DNA of 64,000 nucleotides from Alphaproteobacteria bacterium (lineage in GTDB: Bacteria; Pseudomonadota; Alphaproteobacteria; Micavibrionales; Micavibrionaceae). Below, one piece after another: positions 1 to 7,665 of this stretch. Position 1 is the stretch's first letter, and the number at the start of each line of letters is the position of its first letter. The notes beneath the pieces were generated by a model. That model searched no databases and was not told where the DNA came from. It was given only the letters and a program-made list of their open reading frames with translations. The stretch covers positions 124,001-188,000 of the forward strand of contig JAJFGR010000007.1 in the NCBI GenBank assembly GCA_021776025.1. The letters are read 5' to 3'. The position numbers and the translations under genes are program-made.

Positions 1-167
1 TTTTCTTCTTGAACGTCGAACTCAATCGTATCGCCTTCGTTCAGACCGCTGAGGTCTGAAGCTTCAACAGCAGTGATGTGTACAAACACATCTTTTCCGC
101 CGTCTTGAGGTTCGATAAAGCCGAAGCCTTTAGTTGGGTTAAACCATTTTACTGTTCCGGTTGCCAT
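1..167 (-). CDS. Cold-shock-domain protein (CspA family), partial
   Basis: The first 55 residues of a cold-shock protein are present and the C-terminus runs off the left window edge (family length is about 66-70). RNP1 is visible as KGFGFIEP (residues 13-20) and RNP2 as VFVHI (27-31). The family consists of small cytoplasmic OB-fold proteins that bind single-stranded nucleic acid and act as RNA chaperones, often cold- or growth-phase-induced. The ATG is preceded by AGGAG with 8-nt spacing. The 282 bp between this gene and the next gene on the other strand may carry a long mRNA leader, as is common in this family. Family identity is firm; the exact paralogue is not known. Confidence 0.95.
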   Translation of the reverse strand, partial: MATGTVKWFNPTKGFGFIEPQDGGKDVFVHITAVEASDLSGLNEGDTIEFDVQEE

Positions 168-449
168 GATAATTTCTCCTTTAGCAAATCGGGTTAAAGC
201 CCTTACTCACCGTGAGTATTGGACTTGTGTCTGATGAACGTTTATCAGACAGATTTTCTAAAAGAGAATTGGTATCTTGTAAAAAGTCGTGTCGTAATCG
301 TCGTTTAGTATCAAACTTACGGGCATTAGCGCAGATTATGGCTTCGGCGTCAACGTTATTCGGTTATTGCTTAAAAAAGCGAGACAGCTTTGTCCGCAGG
401 GGCTATAGTTTTACAGGGTATTTTATCGCCCCTGATAATGGAGGTTTTT

Positions 450-989
450 ATGCGGTATTTGATTTTAAGCATTTTATTTTTGGCGTTTGCACCCGCACCT
501 GTTTTGGCCGCTACGGCGGAGGTGCCGATGGATGTTGAGCTGCATGAACGCCTTACACCTGAGGAAGCGCAAGCCTTGGCGTTGGAAGCTGTGCCGGGCC
601 AACCCATAGAAATGAAAGAGAAATTCGCCGGGCAGGAGATGTATTACAGTTTTATGATTGGCACGGAAGATGGCTCTATCTATGAAGTGCCTGTGCATTC
701 GGGAACAGGTGAGCTTGCTGAAATTAGTGTTGAAAGTCTGGCCAAGCGCCCGAAGGGTATTCCGTTTGAGATTGTTTCAATGGCGGATGCGCGGGCAACT
801 GTTAAGGCGCATGTTATAGAGAACGCCCCGGGCAAACGTCCGCCGTTTATGAAAGACGGGCAGCTCACAGTGCATGAGCGAAAGCTCACTTACGTTTTTA
901 AACCAAAGAGAGACGGACGCTGGTACACGGTTCTGGTTGATGCGCGCTCTGGCGCGGTGATTGATATGCAGGGGAATGCGCCTAAATAG
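450..989 (+). CDS. Exported PepSY-like protein
   Basis: A 179-residue protein with an N-terminal signal peptide of about 20 residues ending in VLA. The mature part looks like two PepSY-type halves (about residues 35-85 and 105-178). Each has a helix beginning with a hydroxyl/acidic N-cap and alanines, then strands, ending in a D/E-x-x-S/T-G-x-hydrophobic turn (HSGTGEL, DARSGAV). PepSY domains are periplasmic or extracellular and are often proposed to inhibit peptidases or sense ligands; no partner is visible here. An upstream in-frame ATG at 390 exists, but GGAGG immediately before 450 and the signal peptide favour this start. The exact role is unknown. Confidence 0.75.
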   Translation: MRYLILSILFLAFAPAPVLAATAEVPMDVELHERLTPEEAQALALEAVPGQPIEMKEKFAGQEMYYSFMIGTEDGSIYEVPVHSGTGELAEISVESLAKRPKGIPFEIVSMADARATVKAHVIENAPGKRPPFMKDGQLTVHERKLTYVFKPKRDGRWYTVLVDARSGAVIDMQGNAPK

Positions 990-1020
990 ATGTGAATGTT
1001 ATTGGCGCGGTTGAGCGAGA

Positions 1021-1365
1021 TTAAGTTGTCTTTGTGTCGTTCATCATTTGTTGCTGTGCTAGTATTTGCTGTTCTTGCACTTTTTGATTTTCGAAAAACT
1101 TTGCCATCTGTTTTTGTTGTTCTGCATTGTTTGCCTGCTCTTGTCGTGCTTGCTCTTCTCTTTGTGCTAGCTCGTATTGTTCTTTTTCTGTTTGTTGTTG
1201 TTTGAGAAAAGCCTCTTTGTTTTGTGCTTGCTTGTCCAGCCAGTTTTGATGGTTTTGTTCGGATTGCTCTCTTTGTTTTTGGGCGAGGCTGTCGCGTCCT
1301 CTAAATAGTGCTTGTTCCTGAGCCTCATCCTGCATCCTTTTGATGATTTCGTCTTGAGTAAGCAT
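1021..1365 (-). CDS. Glutamine-rich coiled-coil protein, function unknown
   Basis: About 114 residues, almost entirely charged and Gln-rich (long runs of Q, E, K and A, with no Cys or Pro), predicting one long soluble helix or coiled coil. I do not recognise a family. The start at 1365 (MLTQDE) is chosen because AAAGGA lies 7 nt upstream. A longer in-frame start at 1398 has no ribosome-binding site. The gene is convergent with the PepSY-type gene ending at 989. Low sequence complexity makes any homology call unreliable, but the reading frame, the ribosome-binding site and the helix-compatible composition favour a real gene. Confidence 0.55.
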   Translation of the reverse strand: MLTQDEIIKRMQDEAQEQALFRGRDSLAQKQREQSEQNHQNWLDKQAQNKEAFLKQQQTEKEQYELAQREEQARQEQANNAEQQKQMAKFFENQKVQEQQILAQQQMMNDTKTT

Positions 1366-1538
1366 TTGTTGTTCCTTTATGACATTGATTGCCGCCATGT
1401 ATATTATAGCAAATAAAAGGTTAATGTTTTCTTATGGATTTATCTAAATTTTTATACGTATTTTATGTTTTTAAGAAATATATGGATATTTATCTTTTAA
1501 AACAGCGGCTTTCCTTAAAATGGGAATCGGCTATAATC

Positions 1539-2126
1539 ATGTCTATGAAGCCTATTTTATTAGTATTATTGCTGTGTTTTTCTCTTCCTGCGGCTGTTTT
1601 TGCCGGGGACGAGGGGCATACGATTAAAATTATACGTGACGACGGTAGCGTCGAGGTGATTGATTTGCGTAAATCTGCGCAGTCATCACCACCAGAGCCG
1701 GATGTTAAGACGCAACCTAAGCCGACTGAAATACAAGCTTCTGTTCCTGCTCAGGACGATGCGCCTGCGCCGGTAAAAAGAGCCAAAAAGAAAGCGGTGA
1801 AAAAAGCGTATGCTCCGCCGCCGCCAAGAACTGTGAAGCCACCGCCGCTTCCTGTTCAAAGAAAAATTCAATCTGGCGCGACAACAACAATTACGCGCGG
1901 CAAGGCGATTTCTATCGCTATGGGATATGCGCCGCCTTCCAGCGATGTTGAAGTTTTTAGGTCAGAGTATGAAGGGACACCTGTCTTTGCTGTTGTGTTT
2001 AAAACAGAAGATGGATTTCATGAAGTTTTGATTGATGATCAGAGCGGCAAAGTTTTGGAGAGCCGCGAAAGTCAAGATTTCAGCGCCAAGGCTGCGCCCG
2101 GGCACTTGCCTGCTGATCTTCGATAG
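1539..2126 (+). CDS. Exported proline/lysine-rich linker protein with C-terminal PepSY-like domain
   Basis: About 195 residues. A signal peptide (MKPILLVLLLCFSLPAAVFA after a second Met) is followed by an acidic segment, then a Pro/Lys-rich linker (about residues 45-115) and a C-terminal domain of about 60 residues. That domain ends in DDQSGKVLESRE, resembling a PepSY repeat like the one in the gene ending at 989. The linker would let the domain reach away from the membrane or bind other surfaces. The in-frame start at 1434 would add a non-signal extension and is less likely. Function is unknown; the PepSY call rests on the strand-turn pattern only. Confidence 0.7.
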   Translation: MSMKPILLVLLLCFSLPAAVFAGDEGHTIKIIRDDGSVEVIDLRKSAQSSPPEPDVKTQPKPTEIQASVPAQDDAPAPVKRAKKKAVKKAYAPPPPRTVKPPPLPVQRKIQSGATTTITRGKAISIAMGYAPPSSDVEVFRSEYEGTPVFAVVFKTEDGFHEVLIDDQSGKVLESRESQDFSAKAAPGHLPADLR

Positions 2127-2128
2127 TT

Positions 2129-2458
2129 TTAGCGCTGTCGCTGTGTTCGCCGGCCCATTAATCGCTCTTCATGCGATGGCTGGGTGTTTTCTGTTGGCTT
2201 TGCATCCATCAGTGCTTCTTTACTTTTTGTTGCTTCATTTGCACCTGCTGTTGCGTCGTTATTACCAGCTTGCGGCTCTTCATTGTTTAAGCGTGCCGCC
2301 GTATCTTCCGCGCGTTTTACAGTTTTTTCGGTGCGATTTACTGAGGATTCAACCTCTGAAACCATGCGGTTAATTTTATCGAATAAGCCTTCGGCGCTTG
2401 CAGCCTGTGGGGCAATGATTATAGATGCACAGATAAAAGTGGTTAAAGTTCTGTTCAT
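2129..2458 (-). CDS. Small exported protein, function unknown
   Basis: 109 residues with a clear signal peptide (hydrophobic core TTFICASIIIAPQ, cleavage near ASA-EG). The mature part is hydrophilic: an amphipathic helical stretch (about 24-60, KINRMVSEVESSV) followed by a disordered N/A/T/E-rich tail ending in RRTQRQR. AGGAGG upstream of the ATG supports this start over one at 2581. The gene is convergent with the preceding PepSY-type gene, with only 2 nt between stops. It lies just downstream of another exported-protein gene on the same strand (2526-3227), so the two may be co-transcribed. No family is recognised. Confidence 0.65.
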   Translation of the reverse strand: MNRTLTTFICASIIIAPQAASAEGLFDKINRMVSEVESSVNRTEKTVKRAEDTAARLNNEEPQAGNNDATAGANEATKSKEALMDAKPTENTQPSHEERLMGRRTQRQR

Positions 2459-2525
2459 GATCAGCCTCCTATAACATGAAAGTTCATTTCTACATTGATA
2501 TGCGCCCGAAGGCAAATTAAGGGGG

Positions 2526-3227
2526 CTATTCGTTATATTGGGCGGCGGTGTCACCACCGGCCTGCGTTTCGATTGATGCAATTTTTGCCAAGGGGCTAAA
2601 GATTTCAGGGTTTTGCATGGCGTGCTCTAACGGCCCTTCACAACCTTTGGCATTGTAAATTCCCATCATTAATGTACGGCGTTGCGCTGCTGTGTCCTGA
2701 ATGCTGTCTGCATTATCTTCAGTTTGTCCAACATTTTGATCTAGCAGAAAACCACCAACGGCTAAACCAACACCGCCGGTTACGGAGCCAATGAGGAAAG
2801 AGCCAATGGCGCCCGCGGCGGTGATGCCGTGGCTTTGCATTTTGGCACGGTCTTTTACATCCTGTGTGTCGTAGATGACATTGCGCATGTGTAGGGCTTC
2901 GCTTGAAAGACGGCCGCATGACATATCAATGTCGCCGGCGCGGCTTACCGTTAAATTCTCGATGTTCTGCGATGGCGGTGGGGGCGCTTTTGCAACGATT
3001 GGTGCAGGCGTTTGTATTGGCGCCGGCGCATTCACCGTTTCAGCGGGTTTTTTGAGTTCAATGCTAATTTGTTCGAGTAAAAGTTTGGCTTCGCTCAGCG
3101 TTGCCGGGTCGGTGCTTGCAAGCTGGTACGAAGGTTTTTGCTCCGGCAATGGCATATCGCTGGCAGCGGCGTTTGAAACGGATAATGTGATGGCAGTAGC
3201 ACAGGTTAGGGCCATAAGGCATTTCAT
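2526..3227 (-). CDS. Exported protein with glycine-rich hydrophobic segment, function unknown
   Basis: 233 residues. A signal peptide (MKCLMALTCATAITLSVSNAAAS) is followed by a Pro/Ala-rich linker with APPPPSQ, then a conserved-looking part with two cysteines. A Gly-rich hydrophobic stretch (GAIGSFLIGSVTGGVGLAVG, about residues 137-156) resembles glycine-zipper membrane-associating segments. The start is set by AGGAGA upstream of the ATG and by the signal peptide; the longer form beginning at 3329 has no signal. Likely periplasmic or envelope-associated. It may form a short unit with the gene ending at 2129. No named family is recognised. Confidence 0.7.
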   Translation of the reverse strand: MKCLMALTCATAITLSVSNAAASDMPLPEQKPSYQLASTDPATLSEAKLLLEQISIELKKPAETVNAPAPIQTPAPIVAKAPPPPSQNIENLTVSRAGDIDMSCGRLSSEALHMRNVIYDTQDVKDRAKMQSHGITAAGAIGSFLIGSVTGGVGLAVGGFLLDQNVGQTEDNADSIQDTAAQRRTLMMGIYNAKGCEGPLEHAMQNPEIFSPLAKIASIETQAGGDTAAQYNE

Positions 3228-3379
3228 GTGGTCGTATCTCCTAATGGGCATTTTCTCATTAAGTGCGTCTAAACGCAAGTGAGCGATTGGTTTTTCCACA
3301 CCACATACAGGGAAATGCTTTGGGGGCAAAAGAGATTAGAGGCTTGTTTTGCAAGCGCTTATACGGATAGCCTTAGGCT

Positions 3380-3922
3380 ATGACAGTACATATAAAAACT
3401 GAACGTTTGATACTTCGTGAATGGAAAGATGAAGATCGCGGCCCGTTTGCACGGATGAACGGGGATCCGATCATTATGGAGTATATGCCGCGTTCTTTGG
3501 ACGAAAAAGCGAGCAACAAGCTGGTTGATCGTTTTCAGAAGCATTTTGATGAGCACGGTTACGGGCTTTATGCCGTTGAGGTTCAGGAAACCGGGCAGTT
3601 TGCTGGGTTTGTCGGGCTTGATACGGTGCGTTTTACTGCGCCTTTTACAAATCCGAAAAAACCGGCGACTGAGATTGCCTGGCGCTTGGACTATGAATTT
3701 TGGGGAAAAGGGTATGGTAGTGAGGCGGCGAGCGCCGTACTGGGTTATGGGGTGAGTGATTTGAAGCTCAAGCAGATTGTCGGTTTTACGGTGTATGATA
3801 ATACGCGCTCTATTCAATTGATGGAAAAAATCGGTATGACGCGTGACATGGACGGTGATTTCGCTTACCCAAGCTTGCGTAAAGGGCATCCAATGGGGCA
3901 TCTGGTTTTATATCGATCCTGA
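3380..3922 (+). CDS. GNAT-family acetyltransferase, RimJ/RimL type
   Basis: 180 residues, full length for the RimJ/RimL-type GNAT family. It opens with IKTERLILREWKDED, the typical first strand and helix. The acetyl-CoA pyrophosphate-binding loop is WGKGYGSEA (108-116), and the late NTRSIQLMEKIGM segment is the usual CoA-side helix. The family transfers acetyl from acetyl-CoA to an amine, either protein N-termini such as ribosomal proteins or small molecules; the substrate cannot be told from sequence. No operon partners are evident: the upstream gene is divergent and the downstream lipoprotein is over 170 bp away. Confidence 0.9.
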   Translation: MTVHIKTERLILREWKDEDRGPFARMNGDPIIMEYMPRSLDEKASNKLVDRFQKHFDEHGYGLYAVEVQETGQFAGFVGLDTVRFTAPFTNPKKPATEIAWRLDYEFWGKGYGSEAASAVLGYGVSDLKLKQIVGFTVYDNTRSIQLMEKIGMTRDMDGDFAYPSLRKGHPMGHLVLYRS

Positions 3923-4095
3923 TTTTATAACTCTGTGGGCCTTTTTGTGAATTAATGCCGAATCATTTGATTTTTTAGGGCATTGTGATTTTTTTCGATT
4001 CGCGCTATATTTAGGGCAGATGCTTATTCGCGTCTGTCCTTTTCTGCGTTTCCACTGCTTGCTAATCTTTAACTTTGAATGACAGGATTTTCACG

Positions 4096-4404
4096 ATGAA
4101 AATGGCGCGTGCTCTGCTTTTAGCTTCTCCTTTGTTACTTGGCGCTTGTGGGGAAGGGTATGAGCTTATCAAGACAGATACTATGTTTCCGTATGGAAAC
4201 CAGCGCACAGCCGGAAGCGGTTATGCCTATGTTTTGGCTAAAATGCTGCCGAAAAAAGAAATGAATTTGCAACCTGTTGCGCCGCGTCCGCAGCCTCAGC
4301 CGCAAGCGGCACCCTTAGCGGAAACAAAGCAAATTATTGAAGATATTCCTGAGCCGCCAGCACAAGATGCTGAAGAAATTTTCCGTGAGCAGCAAGCGAA
4401 GTAA
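4096..4404 (+). CDS. Small lipoprotein, function unknown
   Basis: 102 residues with a lipoprotein signal peptide: a charged start, a hydrophobic core and the lipobox LLGAC with Cys18. The mature part has a short folded-looking region (about 20-60) and then a Pro/Gln-rich tail with repeated PQPQP. The start at 4096 has AGGA 8 nt upstream and gives the correct lipoprotein signal; the in-frame ATG at 4075 does not. The protein is probably anchored in the inner or outer membrane facing the periplasm. No family is recognised. Confidence 0.75.
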   Translation: MKMARALLLASPLLLGACGEGYELIKTDTMFPYGNQRTAGSGYAYVLAKMLPKKEMNLQPVAPRPQPQPQAAPLAETKQIIEDIPEPPAQDAEEIFREQQAK

Positions 4405-4417
4405 AACTTTTTAAGCT

Positions 4418-4744
4418 TTATTTTGCGCAATTAATGCAGGTCGGGATGGCGGGGTCGTTGGTTAAACGAGCTTCCGAGATTTCCTCATCACAGGTTACAC
4501 AATAGCCAAAATTATCGCTTTCAAGGCGCCGGAGCGCGGCTTCAATTCTTTGAATTTCTTCACCGCGTTTGCGGTCTGTGGCCAGCGCCATAGATTGCTG
4601 CATCATTGCATCCTGGCGTGAAAGACGGCCTTGGACAGTTTGGTCTAGCTCCACTGGTGCGCGTGTTTCTTTGGTTTTGGCGCTATGGTCTTCCAGTGCT
4701 TGTTTGCGCTGTAGAAGCTCTTTTTTGAAGGTGTCTGTGTTCAT
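4418..4744 (-). CDS. DksA/TraR-family C4 zinc-finger protein
   Basis: 108 residues. The N-terminal half is a predicted coiled-coil hairpin. The C-terminal half carries the family zinc finger, CxxC at 82/85 and CxxC at 103/106, with GYCVTCDEEI and the PTCINCAK end. DksA-type proteins enter the RNA polymerase secondary channel and, with ppGpp, adjust transcription. This shorter form resembles the TraR/YbiI-like members. The acidic tip residues of canonical DksA (DxxDxA) are not obvious, so the regulatory activity may differ. It is convergent with the lipoprotein gene, 13 bp apart. Confidence 0.9.
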   Translation of the reverse strand: MNTDTFKKELLQRKQALEDHSAKTKETRAPVELDQTVQGRLSRQDAMMQQSMALATDRKRGEEIQRIEAALRRLESDNFGYCVTCDEEISEARLTNDPAIPTCINCAK

Positions 4745-4966
4745 AAATACCTAAAAATTGAAACAGTTTTGATGTGGATTGAACCCAAAACTAACCAAGC
4801 TTTAAAGGGTTTTGATTTAACATAATAATATAAGGGTGCGTTCACGGCATCTTATAGAAGTGATTTCATATATCACCGTAAATGGCTGAAGGATCTGCGT
4901 AAACCCCATTTAAAGATCATCAGTTTTAAATCAATCCATAAATATAAATAAGGAAAGGGTATCGCT

Positions 4967-5614
4967 ATGACATTAGATGTCGAAACCATTGTGGCTGTCT
5001 CGTTAATGATGGCTGTGTTCTCTGCTGTAGCGGCAGTTGGAACGTCTCTGGTTCTGGGGGCGGGATTTGAACGCCTACGGAACGGATTTGAAGTTGTTCG
5101 CAAACAAACTGGATTTTTCAGTGATGCTATTCATAAGCTGGAAGAAAAAGTCGATATTGTTGATCAGCAGACCAATAAATTCAGCCAGTCTATTGATGCG
5201 CTGGATGCCAAGGTTACCAATGTTGGTGAACAGGCGAATATTTTCAGCGATACGGTTTCTAGCCTCGAGAAAAAGGTTAGCGTTGTTGATAGCCAAACAG
5301 GGTTCTTTAGCGATGCGCTGCATAAGCTTGAGAAGAAGGTTGAATTGACCAGTGATCATGAAGAGATCGTAGCTGAGAAGCTTGAGAACTCTGCTGGGAA
5401 TGATTTGATCAGCACCGGTAAAGCCGAAGCTCTTGTGGCTCACGCAGAAGATCTGCTTTCGCAGGTTGGTGATCTGGCCACGAAAATTCAAACACAGCAA
5501 GATATGACAGCGGCGCCAATTGCCGCGCAGGACCTACATCTCACAATGCCCCAGAACCTGCAACATTTTGCGTATCAAGGTGGATCAGACCAAGAAGAAA
5601 TCCACTATCATTAA
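4967..5614 (+). CDS. Membrane-anchored coiled-coil protein with four 21-residue repeats
   Basis: 215 residues. An N-terminal transmembrane segment (about 8-32) leads into a rod containing four contiguous repeats of exactly 21 residues (47-67, 68-88, 89-109, 110-130). Each begins QTxxFS or QAxxFS and continues with a helix containing L-x-x-K-V. Repeats 1 and 4 are nearly identical (QTGFFSDAIHKLE and QTGFFSDALHKLE). A second helical region and a hydrophilic tail ending HYH follow. The repeat is three heptads long, so a trimeric or dimeric stalk is plausible. I recognise no named family. The gene stands alone and is followed by a terminator-like hairpin at 5642-5667. Confidence 0.75.
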   Translation: MTLDVETIVAVSLMMAVFSAVAAVGTSLVLGAGFERLRNGFEVVRKQTGFFSDAIHKLEEKVDIVDQQTNKFSQSIDALDAKVTNVGEQANIFSDTVSSLEKKVSVVDSQTGFFSDALHKLEKKVELTSDHEEIVAEKLENSAGNDLISTGKAEALVAHAEDLLSQVGDLATKIQTQQDMTAAPIAAQDLHLTMPQNLQHFAYQGGSDQEEIHYH

Positions 5615-5641
5615 GCAGAGACAAAGCTTAAAAGAAATTCG

Positions 5642-5667
5642 GGCTCCGTATGCGGGTCCGTTTTTTT
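5642..5667 (+). terminator. Candidate Rho-independent terminator
   Basis: GGCTCCG / CGGGTCC arms (one mismatch and one G-U pair) around a TATG loop, directly followed by seven T residues. It lies 28 bp after the coiled-coil gene and just before the stop of the convergent XRE gene. Confidence 0.55.
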
Positions 5668-6331
5668 ATGATCCGGCTTGTTTTTCTGACGAAGTTTGCT
5701 GCGTGTGTGCTTCACTTGTTTTGTTCCAAAGCTGTTCGAAGCGCCTGATTTCAGAGTGCTGAGCTTCAGGGCTATTGATGATGATGATCATTGATTGGTC
5801 CCAGAGCTGGAGGGCGACTTTGCCGCCGTAAATAAAAGTTGTGAGTCGGCCAACCATGACATCTCTGGAAATCCATCGGCATTCATCGCCCGGGCTTAAT
5901 ACGTTTTTTGTGCCTTCGGCGCATAGAACCCGTTCGCGGATGTTGTTGGTTTTTAGGAGCTCTATATGTTCAAAAAGCTTCTGTGTTGAGATTTGACTGG
6001 AGAGTGTATTGTCGACACTGCTGATGAGGATTTCGCTTCCGCTGGCGAAGGTTGTCGAGCCGATATCATCCAGTAGGTCACTCATACTGGTTGGGCCTTT
6101 AAGAATACGGACATTTTCAGATCGTTTTCGGAGGCCGTTTTGTTCAAGAAATTCTATTTCTGCGCTTTCAAAGGCCATGCGAATTGCGCGTAGTGATTCA
6201 GCCTTGATATCTGAGTGACCCTTTTCGAAGTTATTTATAGCTGTTTTTGACAACCCTGAAGTGTCGGCCAACTCTTGTTGGGTCCAGCCTAAAAGCCCGC
6301 GGGCACCCCTGCATTGTTCAATTGTAAGCAT
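5666..6331 (-). CDS. XRE-family helix-turn-helix regulator with unknown C-terminal domain
   Basis: 221 residues. An N-terminal XRE HTH covers about residues 5-60 (WTQQELADTSGLSKTAINNFEKG carries both helices), followed by an IRMAFESAEIEFL segment common to short bacterial XRE regulators. Residues 75-205 form a separate alpha/beta domain of unknown ligand, with an FASGSEILISSVDN strand pattern. The promoter region upstream (6332-6473) contains a perfect palindrome ACGATATCGT at 6352-6361, a candidate autoregulatory operator. The neighbour on the other strand at 6474 is a small protein that could be a target. The C-terminal domain's identity is not known to me. Confidence 0.85.
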   Translation of the reverse strand: MLTIEQCRGARGLLGWTQQELADTSGLSKTAINNFEKGHSDIKAESLRAIRMAFESAEIEFLEQNGLRKRSENVRILKGPTSMSDLLDDIGSTTFASGSEILISSVDNTLSSQISTQKLFEHIELLKTNNIRERVLCAEGTKNVLSPGDECRWISRDVMVGRLTTFIYGGKVALQLWDQSMIIIINSPEAQHSEIRRFEQLWNKTSEAHTQQTSSEKQAGS

Positions 6332-6351
6332 TTTATTTCCCCTAATTGTTG

Positions 6352-6361
6352 ACGATATCGT
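6352..6361. promoter_or_regulatory. Palindrome upstream of the XRE regulator gene
   Basis: ACGATATCGT is a perfect 10-bp palindrome about 20 bp upstream of the XRE start codon, where an autoregulatory operator would be expected. A second imperfect inverted repeat, ACAAC-TATG-GTTGT (6432-6445), lies before the divergent small gene. Assignment is by position only. Confidence 0.35.
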
Positions 6362-6473
6362 AGCAATACCAGATAAAAAGTCAAATGTAATTGTAAAAAA
6401 ACTCTAATTGTTCATGTTTTCTTAATAAATGACAACTATGGTTGTATTTAATTTGTAAGGGGAGATATGTAAA

Positions 6474-6674
6474 ATGACAGAATTACAGCTTTATCATCAA
6501 TTGGCAATTGAGCGTTGTCGCATGTATATAGCCCAGCTTTGCGCCGCTCATTACTTGAATGTAGAAAATGTTCCGAAGCTATCAGGGGAGAGTAAAACCG
6601 TTGAATCGCTTTTAAAGGGATTAAGCAAAGATTTAGAGGTTTTGGAGCAAATTTTGAGTGAATCTGAGGTTTAA
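6474..6674 (+). CDS. Small hypothetical protein
   Basis: 66 residues, acidic and mostly helical (ESLLKGLSKDLEVLEQILSESE at the end), with two internal cysteines. AGGGGAGA lies upstream of the ATG at a workable distance. It is divergent from the XRE regulator across a 142-bp AT-rich region, a typical regulator/target arrangement, but that link is inference. No family is recognised. Its size alone would not prove it is real; the ribosome-binding site and amphipathic helices support it. Confidence 0.5.
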   Translation: MTELQLYHQLAIERCRMYIAQLCAAHYLNVENVPKLSGESKTVESLLKGLSKDLEVLEQILSESEV

Positions 6675-6804
6675 TTCAAAAATGAGAGAGATTGTGGCGG
6701 CCCGAGGTTTCCCGTTCATATCTTTATACGACTACTGGTCAAAAGCCTTTTGTTTGATTAAAGTTAATGTGTTGGTTTTATAACCACTTTTGAGGAATTT
6801 TAAT

Positions 6805-7665
6805 TTGTCTATTTGGTTGGTTTTTTGGATCATTCTCTCCTTAGTATTGCTTGGGTTTTTAGGATGGTCCTTGTATGTACTGCAACAGCAAAAAGCTGTA
6901 TGGAAGGCTTTCTCTTCTAAGCACAAGCTGCGCTTCAAAAGCAACGCCCTTATGGAGGGCGCGGAAATGCAGGGCAGCATTGAATCTTACAAAATTAGTT
7001 ATTTTACAGGTGAGCATTATACGGCCGATGCGCGGGGTGTTCGTAAATTAACCGCGGTTGAGGTTAGTTTAAATAGCGTGATGCCGATTGGCTTAGGGAT
7101 TGCCAGCGGTGGGATGGTGGCTCTTGTTAAAGAACTTGGGTTTAAAACAGAAATACGTCCAGAGCATGAGAGCTGGAGTAAAGCTTACATAGCGGCCGGA
7201 GATGACCGTCAGGTTTTGGAAGCTTATTTGAGTGATGAGCGTATTGAAGCGCTAGCCAAGCTGATGAAAATTCCGAATATTTGGGTGGTTCTGATTTTTC
7301 GGAGTGAGCGTATGCTGCTTAGAGTGGATACCCCTAATCCGCTTTCTTCGCAGGAATATATTGAAAAACTGACCAAGCTGCTTTTAAAAGCGGCGGACGC
7401 GCTTGAGCTTAAGGAGGGCGAGAGCAGGAAGCTTAAAGCCGAAAAGTTGAGCAAAGAAACTAAAGATACAGATTTGGCGCTGAATGATGAGGATTTAGAG
7501 GCTTCGAGCGCTTTTGAGCTTGAAGATGGTGAAGGGGATGCAGCAGAGGTTGAGGCGCCAGAAGAATTAGCCGTTAAGGGTGATGAGGCTGAAGCTGAAT
7601 CGGGGGTTGAGCCCAAGAAATCATCCAATAAGAAGACAAAATCAAAAAAAAATAAACGACTTTAG
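6805..7665 (+). CDS. Membrane-anchored protein with acidic/lysine-rich tail, function unknown
   Basis: About 286 residues. A single N-terminal transmembrane helix (about residues 3-25) precedes a globular domain (about 35-200) and a long low-complexity tail rich in Glu, Asp and Ala, ending in a lysine block (SKKNKRL). No cleavage site is evident, so the domain probably stays membrane-tethered. The proposed start is TTG at 6805 because GAGGA lies 8 nt upstream; an in-frame TTG at 6790 sits before that site. The stop overlaps the stop region of the convergent glucosidase gene by 4 bp. No family is recognised. Confidence 0.7.
   Translation: MSIWLVFWIILSLVLLGFLGWSLYVLQQQKAVWKAFSSKHKLRFKSNALMEGAEMQGSIESYKISYFTGEHYTADARGVRKLTAVEVSLNSVMPIGLGIASGGMVALVKELGFKTEIRPEHESWSKAYIAAGDDRQVLEAYLSDERIEALAKLMKIPNIWVVLIFRSERMLLRVDTPNPLSSQEYIEKLTKLLLKAADALELKEGESRKLKAEKLSKETKDTDLALNDEDLEASSAFELEDGEGDAAEVEAPEELAVKGDEAEAESGVEPKKSSNKKTKSKKNKRL

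Noticed and set aside
5105-5356. 63-bp repeats considered as a CRISPR-like array
   Set aside because: They are coding, in frame and without spacers.
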